Positions 38,601 through 48,400 of a stretch of 64,000 nt of DNA are shown piece after piece. The notes beneath the pieces were generated by a model that saw only the letters and a program-made list of their open reading frames with translations, was not told where the DNA came from and ran no database searches. The stretch is from Paenibacillus sp. LHD-117 (GTDB lineage Bacteria > Bacillota > Bacilli > Paenibacillales > Paenibacillaceae): contig NZ_JAVFVT010000032.1 of the NCBI RefSeq assembly GCF_030929555.1, positions 21,158-85,157 of the forward strand. Reading direction: 5' to 3'. How positions within the stretch are numbered: position 1 is the stretch's first letter; every line of letters begins with the position of its first letter. The position numbers and the translations under genes are program-made.

Positions 38601-39486
38601 CTACTTGTCCGAGGTGGGATTCTACCAGACGGGCGCTCCGCTGGCAGACAAAACGCAGCTGAATTCGTTAATGGTCGAAGCGCAGATGATTCACGACAAT
38701 GCGGATACAGGCACGAACGTCGGTCAATATCCGCAAGCGGCGAAGCAAGCGCTCGCAGCGGCTATACGAGCAGCGAATGGCGTCAGCAAAAATGCTTCGT
38801 CCACGCAGCAGCAAGTGAACGAAGCGATAACCGCGTTGCAGGCTGCCATTGATACATTCGAGGCTTCCGTCATTGTTGTGGCGGAGGTGTCGGCGAGCCT
38901 GACGGGTCCGGCCACTGTTCAGGAGGGCTCCGGCTTTGCCGTCCGATTCGGTCTGAACCATGTGTCCGAGGATGCATTTGCCGAGGACGTTACGATTCAA
39001 TATGACCCTGCCGTCATGGAGTTCGTGTCTGCCAGGGCGCTTCTTGACGGAGTGCAATTACTGGAGACCAAGACGATTGAGCCTGGCAAAGTTCGCTTCA
39101 TTCTTGCAAGTACGGGCCAAGCGAATGCGGTTACAGGAAATGCCGAGCTGTTGGAGCTCCGTTTTGTTGCGAAGGAAGCAACAGAGACAGTGACGGGTAC
39201 CATTGAAACGGCAGGTCTGCTGCTTGCCAATGAGACAGGCGCGGAATCGAGCGCGGCAGCCGCTTCCATTGCTGTAGAAGTAACCTTGTCTGGCCCAGCC
39301 GTTCCTGGCGATGTCAATGATGACGGCAAAGTAAGCATCGGCGATCTTGGCATAGCAGCCGCTCATTACGGCAAGTCGAAGCAAAGCAGCCCGGATTGGG
39401 AGCAAGTAAGGTTCGCGGATGTCAACGGCGATGAAATTATCGATATTGCCGACATCGCGGAGATCGCCCGAAAGCTATTAAGCTAG
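35692..39486 (+). CDS. Secreted GH29 alpha-L-fucosidase with LamG, CBM32, FIVAR, cohesin and dockerin
   Basis: A 1264-residue secreted enzyme that removes alpha-linked fucose. TTG start with AGGAGGGA upstream; signal peptide about 1-29. Modules: two LamG-like sandwiches (about 30-245 and 248-460), GH29 barrel (about 490-845) with HHDGF motif and likely nucleophile D683 in VWFDGSQG, an F5/8 type C module (about 856-985), a FIVAR three-helix module (about 987-1060), cohesin (about 1066-1200) and dockerin (1207-1264). FIVAR next to dockerins is known from Clostridium perfringens glycosidases acting on host glycans. The enzyme is intact; linkage preference cannot be read. A terminator upstream implies its own promoter. 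Confidence 0.9.
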   Translation: MKKRFIALILAMMMVFLSIPVSPSVTEAAASSEELLDIGFGGAFSTDKGYTSATGEIMYGDVNRRAGTEQLVFGEGVVLNGGTQGIEFLSNNSYGTTTVNDAFVVEAKFKPQANQAALGTIIGVMGNMYARYQSATRIEYGFAVNNNGTWAEYRGNAAAPETGKEHSLALVYQPAANGAVLRAFLNGAELTPATSTNGRAAISGGGSGKFSFGNEVHTAGLSRGFKGSISQAVVTSFEGEFDSSLLKTMELSKIDRSLMAMALGTLSDGNYTPSADELVLGQVAVTGGQVTGLGRIDMSGDNSRISFTSATALVQNGVLANHYVAEISAHPSALKPGATLIDLAGAVQLRRSAAGEKLEVLVNGQQAGTFDITGKLTGEFNQVTLLYRNLSATQAEVAVWWGNEQLGNAIPLNALPIAAHNSVMYGGGATGASSASMDGEIYGVAFGKLTGQFKSGMLGLSGGPCILPEGLEPGNRIAIRANECPAAIAAKASLARPEPRQVAWQQYEQTAFLHYGINTYYGVEWGNFNEDPNRFQPTDLDTDQWARTLKESGFKMAILTVKHHDGFLLYPSRYTDFDVASSTWRDGNGDVLREFVDSMRKYGIKVGVYLSPSDHREYTKGKFGNGSPRQVRTIPTLVEGDDRAGDASLPTFQLPATDYGAIMLNELYEVLTQYGEIDEVWFDGSQGNIPGNRAENYDWDSYYSLIRELAPNAVIAVQGEDVRWVGNESGRARENEWSVLGAKMNANGIQSYYPSYQSSDLGSRAALAGAAANGMNYLTWWPAEVDVSIRPGWFYHANQSPKSVAQLRDIYYQSIARNSVLLLNIPPDTRGQFADADVARLKEWHQQMKREFAINHTEGAAVTGENGAQGANPSHVNDGSYDTSWSAASTEASSLTFKLGSSVTVDKVLLQEDIRQGQQVESFAIDVRRNGQWEQIAASGVIGYKRVVLLPQPVTGQEFRVRILSSRGPVYLSEVGFYQTGAPLADKTQLNSLMVEAQMIHDNADTGTNVGQYPQAAKQALAAAIRAANGVSKNASSTQQQVNEAITALQAAIDTFEASVIVVAEVSASLTGPATVQEGSGFAVRFGLNHVSEDAFAEDVTIQYDPAVMEFVSARALLDGVQLLETKTIEPGKVRFILASTGQANAVTGNAELLELRFVAKEATETVTGTIETAGLLLANETGAESSAAAASIAVEVTLSGPAVPGDVNDDGKVSIGDLGIAAAHYGKSKQSSPDWEQVRFADVNGDEIIDIADIAEIARKLLS

Positions 39487-39562
39487 CAGACTGCTAGGAG
39501 AAAAAAAGGGGCAGGGCCGGCTCATGCCGCCCTTGTCCCTCTATCATACAGGAGGAGTTCGA

Positions 39563-42500
39563 ATGATGAATGACCGATGGATCAAAAAAAACACAGCCAT
39601 GTCCGTCATGGCAGCTCTACTGCTTACGACCTTCGCCTGGCCTGCAGCCGCCGCACAGCAAGCGCCGGCTTCCGCGCCAGCCGCGACATTCATGGCTGAA
39701 AGCGAAGTCATATCCACCAGCGAAGCTCGAAGGATCTCGTTCAACGACAACTGGCGCTTCCAGAGAGAAACGAACGGCAGCATCGCCGGTGCGCAGGCCC
39801 CCGGGTTCGACGACAGCGGATGGCGGGAGCTGAAGCTGCCCCATGACTGGAGCATCGAGCTCGACTTCAACCCGAACTCCCCCGCGACGCATGAAGGCGG
39901 GTTTCTGGACGGGGGAATCGGATGGTACCGCAAGACGTTTACGCTTCCGGAGTCCATGGCAGGCCAAAGCATCTCGATCGACTTCGACGGCGTCTATATG
40001 AACAGCTCGACGTATTTAAACGGGCAGCTGCTCGGCACTTATCCATACGGCTATAATGCCTTCTCCTATGATATTTCCAATCTTGTCTATACGGACGGCC
40101 GAGAAAATGTGATTGCCGTGAAGGTCAACAATACCCAGCCGAGCAGCCGCTGGTATTCCGGCAGCGGAATTTATCGAAACGTCTACTTAACGACTGCGAA
40201 TCCGATTCATGTGGCGAGATACGGCACCTTCGTGACGACGCCGAATTTGGAGGAAGCCTATGCGGAAGGCCGGGCGGATGTAGACATTCAGACGAAGGTG
40301 GCGAATGACTCCGGTCAGCCGGCAGAAATAAAAGTCAAGTCCACGATCTACGATGAGGCGGGCGCAGAGGTCGCATCTGCGGAGTCAGATGCACAAACCG
40401 TGACAGCCGATGCGGTTGCGGTGTTCGATGATGAAACGGTGATTGAGAACCCTACGCTGTGGAGTCTGGACAATACTCACAGATATAAGCTCGTCACTGA
40501 AGTTATCGCTCAGGGACAGACCGTTGATACGTACGAAACGCTGTTTGGAGCCCGGTATTTCGAATTCGACAGCAACGAAGGCTTCTCCTTGAACGGCGAG
40601 TATATGAAGCTTCACGGCGCATCGATGCATCATGATCTAGGCGCGTTAGGTGCGGCGACGAATGAATGGGCCGTGGAGAGGCAAATGCAGATCATGAAGG
40701 ACATGGGCGTTAACGCCATAAGGGTTACGCATAATCCGGCTTCGCCAGAGCTGTTGGAAGCAGCCAATGAGCTGGGGCTTCTCGTCGTGGAAGAAGCGTT
40801 CGATGCGTGGAAGCAAGGGAAGAAGACTTACGACTATTCCAGATATTTTGCGACCTGGGCGGAGCATGATGTGAAGGAAATGGTCGATAGAGGGAAGAAT
40901 GAACCGTCGATCATTATGTGGTCGTTAGGCAATGAAATTTATGATACGACCAGCGCCAGCGGCGTTGAAACCGCCCGAAGCCTGATTCAGTGGGTGAAGG
41001 AGATCGATACGACGCGCCCGACGACCATCGGGGAAGACAAAACAAGAGGCGATAAAGTAAATGTGACGCCGATTAATTCCTACGTGAAGCAAATTTTTGA
41101 CTTAGTCGATATCGTGGGATTGAACTACAGCGAAAATAATTATGCGGGATACCATAATCAGAATCCGAACTGGATCATTTACGGTGCGGAGACGTCATCC
41201 GCAACCCGGTCAAGAGGCGTCTACACCCATCCTTATACGTATAATCAAAGCACCAAATATGCAGACCTGCAGCAATCCTCCTATGACAATGATTATGTAG
41301 GCTGGGGACGCACCGCGGAGGATGCATGGAAGCGGGACCGGGATTTGAAGCATGTCGCGGGACAGTTTATTTGGACGGGATTTGACTACATTGGCGAACC
41401 AACACCTTATTACAGCACATTCCCTTCCAAAAGCTCTTACTTCGGCGCCGTTGACACAGCGGGCTTCCCTAAAGATATTTTCTACTATTACCAGAGCCAA
41501 TGGAAGGAAGAGCCGATGGTCCATCTTCTGCCTCACTGGAACTGGAAGGCTGGCGAATCCGTTCGCGTCCTGGCATATACAAACGCGCATCAAGTGGAAT
41601 TGTTCCTGAACGGCACCTCGCTTGGCGAGCGCCGTTATCAGAACAAAACGACCGCTTGGGGCAAATCCTACAAAGAAACCGCGGATGGAAAAACCTATTT
41701 GGAATGGGCGGTTCCTTTCACGGCCGGCAAATTGGAAGCCGTAGCGAAGGATGATGCCGGCAACATCATCGCCAGAGACGAAGTTGTTACGGCAGGTGCG
41801 CCTGCCGCTGTGAGATTAACGGCGGACCGCCAAGTCGTTGCGGCAGATGGCACGGACTTATCCTTCATTACCGTCGACGTTGTCGACCGGGACGGGAATA
41901 TCGTTCCTAACGCTGACCATCTTGTTAACTTCACATTATCGGGCGAGGGCGAGCTTGCAGGCGTGGACAACGGCAATGCGGCGAGTATCGAACGATACAA
42001 GGACACGAAGAGGAAAGTGTTTAACGGCAAGGCATTAGCAATTCTCCAATCGAATACGTCGGCTGGCGAGATGACGTTAACCGCCTCCGCTGCAGGTCTG
42101 GGCGGAGATACAATTCGAGTGTTTACGGTACCGGCCAGCGACAGCGACGAGCCGACAGTGGCCGGTTATGAGCTGATCAGCGTGACGACTGAGGTGAATG
42201 AAGCGCCGGTGCTGCCGGCAGCCGTCGATGTTTATTACAGCGACTCGTCGGTCATCTCGAAGAACGTAACCTGGTCTGCGATCGAGCCTTCCCGCTATGC
42301 GTCAATCGGCAAGTTCACGGTTCAAGGGACAGTGGAAGGCATGACGGAGAAGGTTGTTGCAACGGTAACCGTCCTGGGCGTTGTGGCTGTGAAGACGACA
42401 GCCGTCGTGACAAAAACAGGAATCATCCCGGTATTGCCGAAGCAAGTGAGCCTGCTCTACAGCGATGACTCGACGAGAGACGTTGCTGTGGAATGGGATC

Positions 42501-45433
42501 CTATACGCGCGGAGCAAGTAGCTTCGGAGGGCAGTTTTACGGTTGAAGGAACGGTCGCAGAAACTTCGATACGAGCCGCTGCAGCTGTGCGCGTTACGAA
42601 TGAGAGCTCGCCGGTAAACATTATGCTGCGCAAACAAGGCTCGGTGTTTCCGAAGCTGGAAGCCACGTATACAGGCTCGGGAGATAATCTGAACCATATC
42701 AATGACGGCATAAAAAGCTACAATAACAGCCCGCAAAATCGTTGGACCAACTGGACGACTTCTCCTCGAGATGCGGGAGACACCATAACGGTTGATTTCG
42801 GCAAGGCTTATGCCATCAATAACTTGGATTTGTTCGTCTTTACCGATCATGGAACAGTGGTTCCAAGTGCCGTCACCGTGCAGTATTGGAACGGCTCCGC
42901 TTGGGCTCCTGTCAGCAATCAAACGAATCCTTCCCCCTATGTGGTGCAGAAGAACCAGATCCGTTTCGATACGGTCATGACTGACAAGCTGAAATTCCAT
43001 TTGAAAGCGTCGGCAGCGGGTAAGTTTTCCGCATTGACAGAGGTCGAAGTTTATGCGGATCAAATCGCGATGGGCCATACAGCGAATCTGAGCAGCCTTA
43101 CCGTTAACGGCAAGCCAATCGAACATTTTGATGCATTAACGAAAAACTATCAGATCAAGCTGCCATATGGAAGCGAGCTTCCCGAAATTCAAGCCATTGG
43201 CGCCGACGGCGCAACGGCAACGATCCTGCCTGTGCTTGCTTTGCCGGGAATGGCCAAAGTATACGTAACCTCCGAGGATGGCCAGGTTAGCTCTGAGTAT
43301 GTCATCCATGTACAGACGGAGGAGGCGAAGCTGGTTTCCGCCGAGCTGCAGGCGGCAAGCGTCGAATTGACAGAAGACGATGTGACGGATCTGCAGCTAA
43401 TCGGACAGCTTGAAAGCGGCGAGGAGGTCGAACTGGCGGGAGCGAGTCCAACCTTTACTTACGATGAGTCGTTGATCCGGATCGAGAACGGCAAGCTTTA
43501 TGCACTCCGTGCAGGCCGTGCGGAAGTAACCGCATCGGTAACGTATAAAGGCAGGGCCGTAACGACATCACCGCTCGTCATCAACATCGCGCCCAATACA
43601 ACGGAGAAAGTGATCACGAATTTGGAGCCGGTTACGCTCGTCATTGATAAGGGTGCTGAGCTCCATCTTCCAGCAACCGTAGTCGCCCATTATAATGCAG
43701 GACTGCCGCGTGAGGTTGCAGTCGCTTGGGATGCATTCGATCCTGCTCAAACGACTAAGCTTGGCGAGTTTACAGTTCTCGGCGATGTGGAAGGGACAAC
43801 GATCAAAGCGAAAGCGAAGGTCATCGTTAAAGGCGTTATTGCGGTAGAGCATGTATCAACAGCCGTTCTGCGCAATCAAGCGCCTAGTCTTACAGAAACA
43901 GTAACGGTATATTTCAGCGATGGTACGCAGGCCCCTGCAGCTGTTGATTGGGCAGCGGCGCCGGAAGGCAGCCTGGGCACGCTTGGAACGTTCGAGCTGA
44001 CCGGCACGGTTGACGGCATCAATCAACTCGCCAAAGCGAGTGTTCGCGTAACCGATACGGTCGGCGCTCAGCTCAATATTAGCCGTGCGAAAAATGGCTA
44101 CGATTATCCGAAGGTGGAAGCTTCCTTCACCAATTTGGGGGACGGCTCGCTGGATCGAGCGGAAGCCATTAACGATGATGTGATCTCTTATGACGACACA
44201 CCGCAAAACCGCTGGACGAACTGGCAAAGGACTCCGCGCGCGGGTGACTGGATTTCGGTCACGTTCGGAGATTTCAGTCCGGTTGAATACGATGTGGACA
44301 ATATGGAGATTCATTGGTTCGGCGACCATGGCGTTACCTATCCTGCCAATCTAAGCGTGCAATACAAATCCGGCGACCGCTGGGTGGATGTAACGAATTT
44401 GCAAAGCCAGCCTTCTACTCCGACATTAGGAGAAGCCAATTCCTATACCTTTGACCGGGTGAAGACATCGGCATTGCGACTGAATATGACTGCACAAACC
44501 GGTAAGAGCTTGGCGATAACAGAGCTTAAAGTATTCGCGAAGCGGCCGGCGGCGGGCAGCGATATAGCGATCGCAGATATTCTATTGGACGGAAGCAGTA
44601 TTCTCGATCGTTTTGTCCCGTCGGGCGACGGCTACGTATACAACGTTAAGATCAACAGCTTGGCGGATATTCCTAAGCTGACAGCGGTTGGCGAGAATAA
44701 CACAAGTATTACGATCGTACCTGCCGTGACGGCGCCGGGGACGGCCAAGGTTATTGCGAAATCGGAGGACGGCTTGAAGACGGCAGAGTATAACATTCAA
44801 TTCGTTCTCGATGACGAGGGTATACCGAAGCAGACCAAGATGACGCTGGATGGACCGGAAACTGTGCAGGCGGAACAATCGTTCACCGTTGATTTGGGCG
44901 TACAGCAAGTAACAAAGCCGGTGCAAGCTCTGGATCTGCGAATCGAGTATGATGCGGACAAATTCGAATTCGTCCAAGCGGAGTCGAAGCTGGAGCATGT
45001 GAAGGTCGTAAGCGCAGAAACGAATGGGTCCGGGATGCTGCATCTCATCGTAGCGAGCTTGGGCGCTCAGCATGCGATCCATGGCGACGGGGCGTTTATT
45101 GCATTGGAATGGCTAGCCAAGGAGACCGAGGAGGAAACCTCCGGAACGATCGGAACGACTGAGGCGCTGGTCGGCTATGCGGATGGCAGTGAGTCGACTA
45201 TCGCTCTGGCATCCCATTCGGTCCTGGTGACACCAAGCCTTGTCCCAGCCAATCCGGATGTGAACGGAGACAACAAAATAAGCATTGGAGACCTCAGTCT
45301 CGTAGCCGTTCATTACGGCAAAACGAAGGACAGCCCGGATTGGTCCGTTGCGAAGCGTGCGGATATTACGGGCGACGGCAAGATTGATATCGTTGACCTT
45401 GCAGAGCTTGCCAGCAAACTTTTGCAGGAATAA
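39563..45433 (+). CDS. Secreted GH2 beta-galactosidase with multiple Ig-like and CBM modules, cohesin and dockerin (copy 1)
   Basis: A 1956-residue secreted enzyme of the BgaA-like GH2 type, expected to remove beta-linked galactose from host-type glycans. ATG 39563 is chosen over 39524 for AGGAGG 7 nt upstream and a direct signal peptide. Modules: GH2 N-terminal jelly roll (about 60-225), Ig-like (228-340), barrel (345-640) with acid/base E458 in SLGNE and nucleophile E543 in YGAETSS, DUF4982-like (about 642-720), an Ig-like domain (about 745-840), two blocks of paired Big_4-like domains each followed by an F5/8-like module and a cadherin-like strand set, cohesin (about 1760-1893), dockerin (1899-1956). 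It is followed 34 bp later by a paralogue with the same architecture. Intact. Confidence 0.9.
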   Translation: MMNDRWIKKNTAMSVMAALLLTTFAWPAAAAQQAPASAPAATFMAESEVISTSEARRISFNDNWRFQRETNGSIAGAQAPGFDDSGWRELKLPHDWSIELDFNPNSPATHEGGFLDGGIGWYRKTFTLPESMAGQSISIDFDGVYMNSSTYLNGQLLGTYPYGYNAFSYDISNLVYTDGRENVIAVKVNNTQPSSRWYSGSGIYRNVYLTTANPIHVARYGTFVTTPNLEEAYAEGRADVDIQTKVANDSGQPAEIKVKSTIYDEAGAEVASAESDAQTVTADAVAVFDDETVIENPTLWSLDNTHRYKLVTEVIAQGQTVDTYETLFGARYFEFDSNEGFSLNGEYMKLHGASMHHDLGALGAATNEWAVERQMQIMKDMGVNAIRVTHNPASPELLEAANELGLLVVEEAFDAWKQGKKTYDYSRYFATWAEHDVKEMVDRGKNEPSIIMWSLGNEIYDTTSASGVETARSLIQWVKEIDTTRPTTIGEDKTRGDKVNVTPINSYVKQIFDLVDIVGLNYSENNYAGYHNQNPNWIIYGAETSSATRSRGVYTHPYTYNQSTKYADLQQSSYDNDYVGWGRTAEDAWKRDRDLKHVAGQFIWTGFDYIGEPTPYYSTFPSKSSYFGAVDTAGFPKDIFYYYQSQWKEEPMVHLLPHWNWKAGESVRVLAYTNAHQVELFLNGTSLGERRYQNKTTAWGKSYKETADGKTYLEWAVPFTAGKLEAVAKDDAGNIIARDEVVTAGAPAAVRLTADRQVVAADGTDLSFITVDVVDRDGNIVPNADHLVNFTLSGEGELAGVDNGNAASIERYKDTKRKVFNGKALAILQSNTSAGEMTLTASAAGLGGDTIRVFTVPASDSDEPTVAGYELISVTTEVNEAPVLPAAVDVYYSDSSVISKNVTWSAIEPSRYASIGKFTVQGTVEGMTEKVVATVTVLGVVAVKTTAVVTKTGIIPVLPKQVSLLYSDDSTRDVAVEWDPIRAEQVASEGSFTVEGTVAETSIRAAAAVRVTNESSPVNIMLRKQGSVFPKLEATYTGSGDNLNHINDGIKSYNNSPQNRWTNWTTSPRDAGDTITVDFGKAYAINNLDLFVFTDHGTVVPSAVTVQYWNGSAWAPVSNQTNPSPYVVQKNQIRFDTVMTDKLKFHLKASAAGKFSALTEVEVYADQIAMGHTANLSSLTVNGKPIEHFDALTKNYQIKLPYGSELPEIQAIGADGATATILPVLALPGMAKVYVTSEDGQVSSEYVIHVQTEEAKLVSAELQAASVELTEDDVTDLQLIGQLESGEEVELAGASPTFTYDESLIRIENGKLYALRAGRAEVTASVTYKGRAVTTSPLVINIAPNTTEKVITNLEPVTLVIDKGAELHLPATVVAHYNAGLPREVAVAWDAFDPAQTTKLGEFTVLGDVEGTTIKAKAKVIVKGVIAVEHVSTAVLRNQAPSLTETVTVYFSDGTQAPAAVDWAAAPEGSLGTLGTFELTGTVDGINQLAKASVRVTDTVGAQLNISRAKNGYDYPKVEASFTNLGDGSLDRAEAINDDVISYDDTPQNRWTNWQRTPRAGDWISVTFGDFSPVEYDVDNMEIHWFGDHGVTYPANLSVQYKSGDRWVDVTNLQSQPSTPTLGEANSYTFDRVKTSALRLNMTAQTGKSLAITELKVFAKRPAAGSDIAIADILLDGSSILDRFVPSGDGYVYNVKINSLADIPKLTAVGENNTSITIVPAVTAPGTAKVIAKSEDGLKTAEYNIQFVLDDEGIPKQTKMTLDGPETVQAEQSFTVDLGVQQVTKPVQALDLRIEYDADKFEFVQAESKLEHVKVVSAETNGSGMLHLIVASLGAQHAIHGDGAFIALEWLAKETEEETSGTIGTTEALVGYADGSESTIALASHSVLVTPSLVPANPDVNGDNKISIGDLSLVAVHYGKTKDSPDWSVAKRADITGDGKIDIVDLAELASKLLQE

Positions 45434-45467
45434 CGGGAAATTTAAGAATCGAACAGGAGGATAGCCA

Positions 45468-48400
45468 ATGTTCAATCTTCGATGGGTCCAAAAAAGCGCA
45501 GCCATCTCAGTCATGACAGCTATGCTGTTCACCTCCTTTACATGGTCTGCGGCCGCACACCCCGTATCCGCCGCTTCGTTTCCCGCTCTGTCAACTGTCG
45601 GCAGCGAAAGGGCAGTTTCCGAAGATAGAAAAATTAACTTTAACGACAATTGGCGTTTTCAAAGAGAAACGAATGGCAGCATCGCCGGAGCGCAAGCTCC
45701 GGCCTTCGATGACAGCGCATGGCGGGAGCTGAAGCTGCCCCATGACTGGAGCATCGAGCTCGACTTCAATCCGAATTCCCCGGCAACGCATGAAGGCGGG
45801 TTTCTGGATGGGGGAATCGGGTGGTACCGCAAGACGTTCAAGCTTCCGGAGTCCATGGCAGGCAAGAGCATCTCGATCGACTTCGACGGCGTCTACATGA
45901 ACAGTTCGACGTATTTGAACGGGCAGCTGCTCGGCACTTATCCATACGGCTATAATGCCTTCTCCTATGATATTTCCGATCTTGTCTATACGGACGGCCG
46001 AGAAAATGTGATTGCCGTAAAGGTCAATAATACCCAGCCGAGCAGCCGTTGGTATTCCGGCAGCGGAATCTACCGGAATGTCTACTTAACTGTGACGAAT
46101 CCTGTTCATGTCGCGAGATACGGGACTTTCGTAACGACACCGAATTTGGAAGACGCCTATGCAGAAGGCCGAGCAGATGTGAGCATCCAGACGAAGGTGG
46201 CGAATGACTCCGGCCAGCCGGCAACGATCAAGGTGAAGTCCACGATCTACGATGAGGCGGGCATAGCAGTGTCGTCAGTCGAGTCGGCAGCGAAGACAGC
46301 AGCGCCTGATGCGGTCGCCGTGTTCGAGGATGAAGGTGTTATCGATAACCCGACGTTATGGAGCCTTGACAATCCTTACCGCTATACGCTGGTTTCGGAG
46401 GTTATCGCTCAAGGCGAGATCGTCGATACGTATGAAACGCGGTTTGGCGTCCGATATTTCGAGTTCGATAACAATGAGGGCTTTTCCTTAAACGGCGAGT
46501 ATATGAAGCTGCATGGGGTATCGATGCACCATGATCTGGGCGCTCTTGGAGCGGCTATCAATGATCGTGCCGTCGAGAGGCAAATGCAGATCATGAAGGA
46601 TATGGGCGTTAATGCCATCCGATCGACTCACAATCCGGCTTCGCCCGAGCTGATCGAGGTTGCGAACGAGCTAGGGCTGTTGGTCATCGAAGAAGCGTTC
46701 GACGCTTGGAATGTGAGCAAGAAGACTTACGATTATGCCCGGTTCTTCTCGGTATGGTCCGATCGTTACCAATCTACTTGGGCGGAGCACGATATTAAGG
46801 AAATGGTAGATCGCGGGAAGAATGAGCCTTCCATCATTATGTGGTCGCTTGGCAATGAGGTCTATGACGCGACGAGCGCTTCCGGCGGTCCAACGGCCGT
46901 TAAATTGAACCAATGGGTGAAGGAAGTCGATACGACGAGACCGACTACGATCGGACAAAACGCGATTCGGGGCGATGGGGTCAATATGTCGCTGCCCTCC
47001 GCGAATATTAAGGCGGTTATGGACGCGGTTGACGTTGTAGGACTGAACTATGCGGAGAACAATTATGCCGGCTATCACGAGACGTATCCGAATTGGATTC
47101 TGTACGGATCGGAGACGTCGTCGGCTACGCGCTCGAGAGGCGTATACACGCATCCCTATGAATACAACAGGATGCGAACTTACGCTGATTATCAGCAGTC
47201 CTCCTATGATAATGATGTTGTGGGCTGGGGAAATACAGCGGAGGTATCTTGGAAACGCGATCGGGATTTGAAGCACATCGCAGGTCAATTTATTTGGACG
47301 GGATTTGATTACATCGGCGAGCCGACTCCCTACTACAACTCCTACCCGGCGAAGAGCTCGTATTTCGGCGCGGTCGATACAGCGGGCTTCCCGAAGGATA
47401 TTTATTATTACTACCAAAGCCAATGGACGGCCGAACCGATGGTCCATCTGCTGCCGCATTGGAACTGGACGGCAGGGACTTCCGTTCGCGTATTGGCCTA
47501 CACCAATGCCCAGAAGGTCGAATTGTTTCTGAATGGTAAATCACTTGGGGAACGAAGCTATGTGAACCAAACAACCTCATTCGGAGTGCCCTATAAGGAA
47601 ACAACGGACGGCAAAACGTATCTGGAGTGGGCGGTGCCATTCCAGGCGGGAACGCTGGAGGCTGTGGCGAAAAATGAAGCAGGCGAAATCATTGCCAGAG
47701 ATCAGGTCGTTACGGCTGGGGCGCCGGCGGCTGTTCGATTAACGGCAGATCGGCATGTCATGACGGCGGATGGCGAGGATCTGTCTTTTATTACGGCAGA
47801 TATCGTAGACAGCGAAGGCAACATTGTGCCTACCGCAGACCATCTGATCCAATTCACTCTGTCGGGCGGCGAGCTTGCCGGTGTGGACAACGGGAACGCG
47901 GCCAGCGTGGAGAGATTCAAGGATACCAAAAGAAAGGCTTTCAACGGCAAAGCCTTGGCGATTATCCGGTCGGATGAAGAGGCTGGAGAAATGCAGATTA
48001 CGGCGAAGGTATCGGGTCTTCTTGGCGATTCGGCGAAGGTGTTTAAGGTTTCCGGCGATGAGAACGGTCAGCCCGAAGCCATCGGCTTTGCGGTCGTAGA
48101 GGTTGCGACGGAGGTCGCTCAAGCGCCGGAATTTCCGGCGTCCGTTGATGTTTATTACAGCGATTCGTCAACCGCAACAAAAAAAGTTGCTTGGGACGCC
48201 ATAGAATCTGCTCAATATGCGAAGATCGGTCAATTTACGGTAGAAGGCACCGTGGAAGGCATCTCGAAAAAGGCGGCTGCAGTCGTAACCGTAACCGGCG
48301 TGGCGGCAGTGAAAGCTCAAGCCGTTGTGACGAAGGTTGGCGTGATACCGACTTTGCCGGCCCAAGTCAGCCTGTTGTACAGCGATGGCAGGGAGAAGGA

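Noticed and set aside
39490..39545. Terminator after the GH29 gene
   Set aside because: The inverted repeat is imperfect and the T-tract is on the minus-strand side, so it would not terminate plus-strand transcription well.
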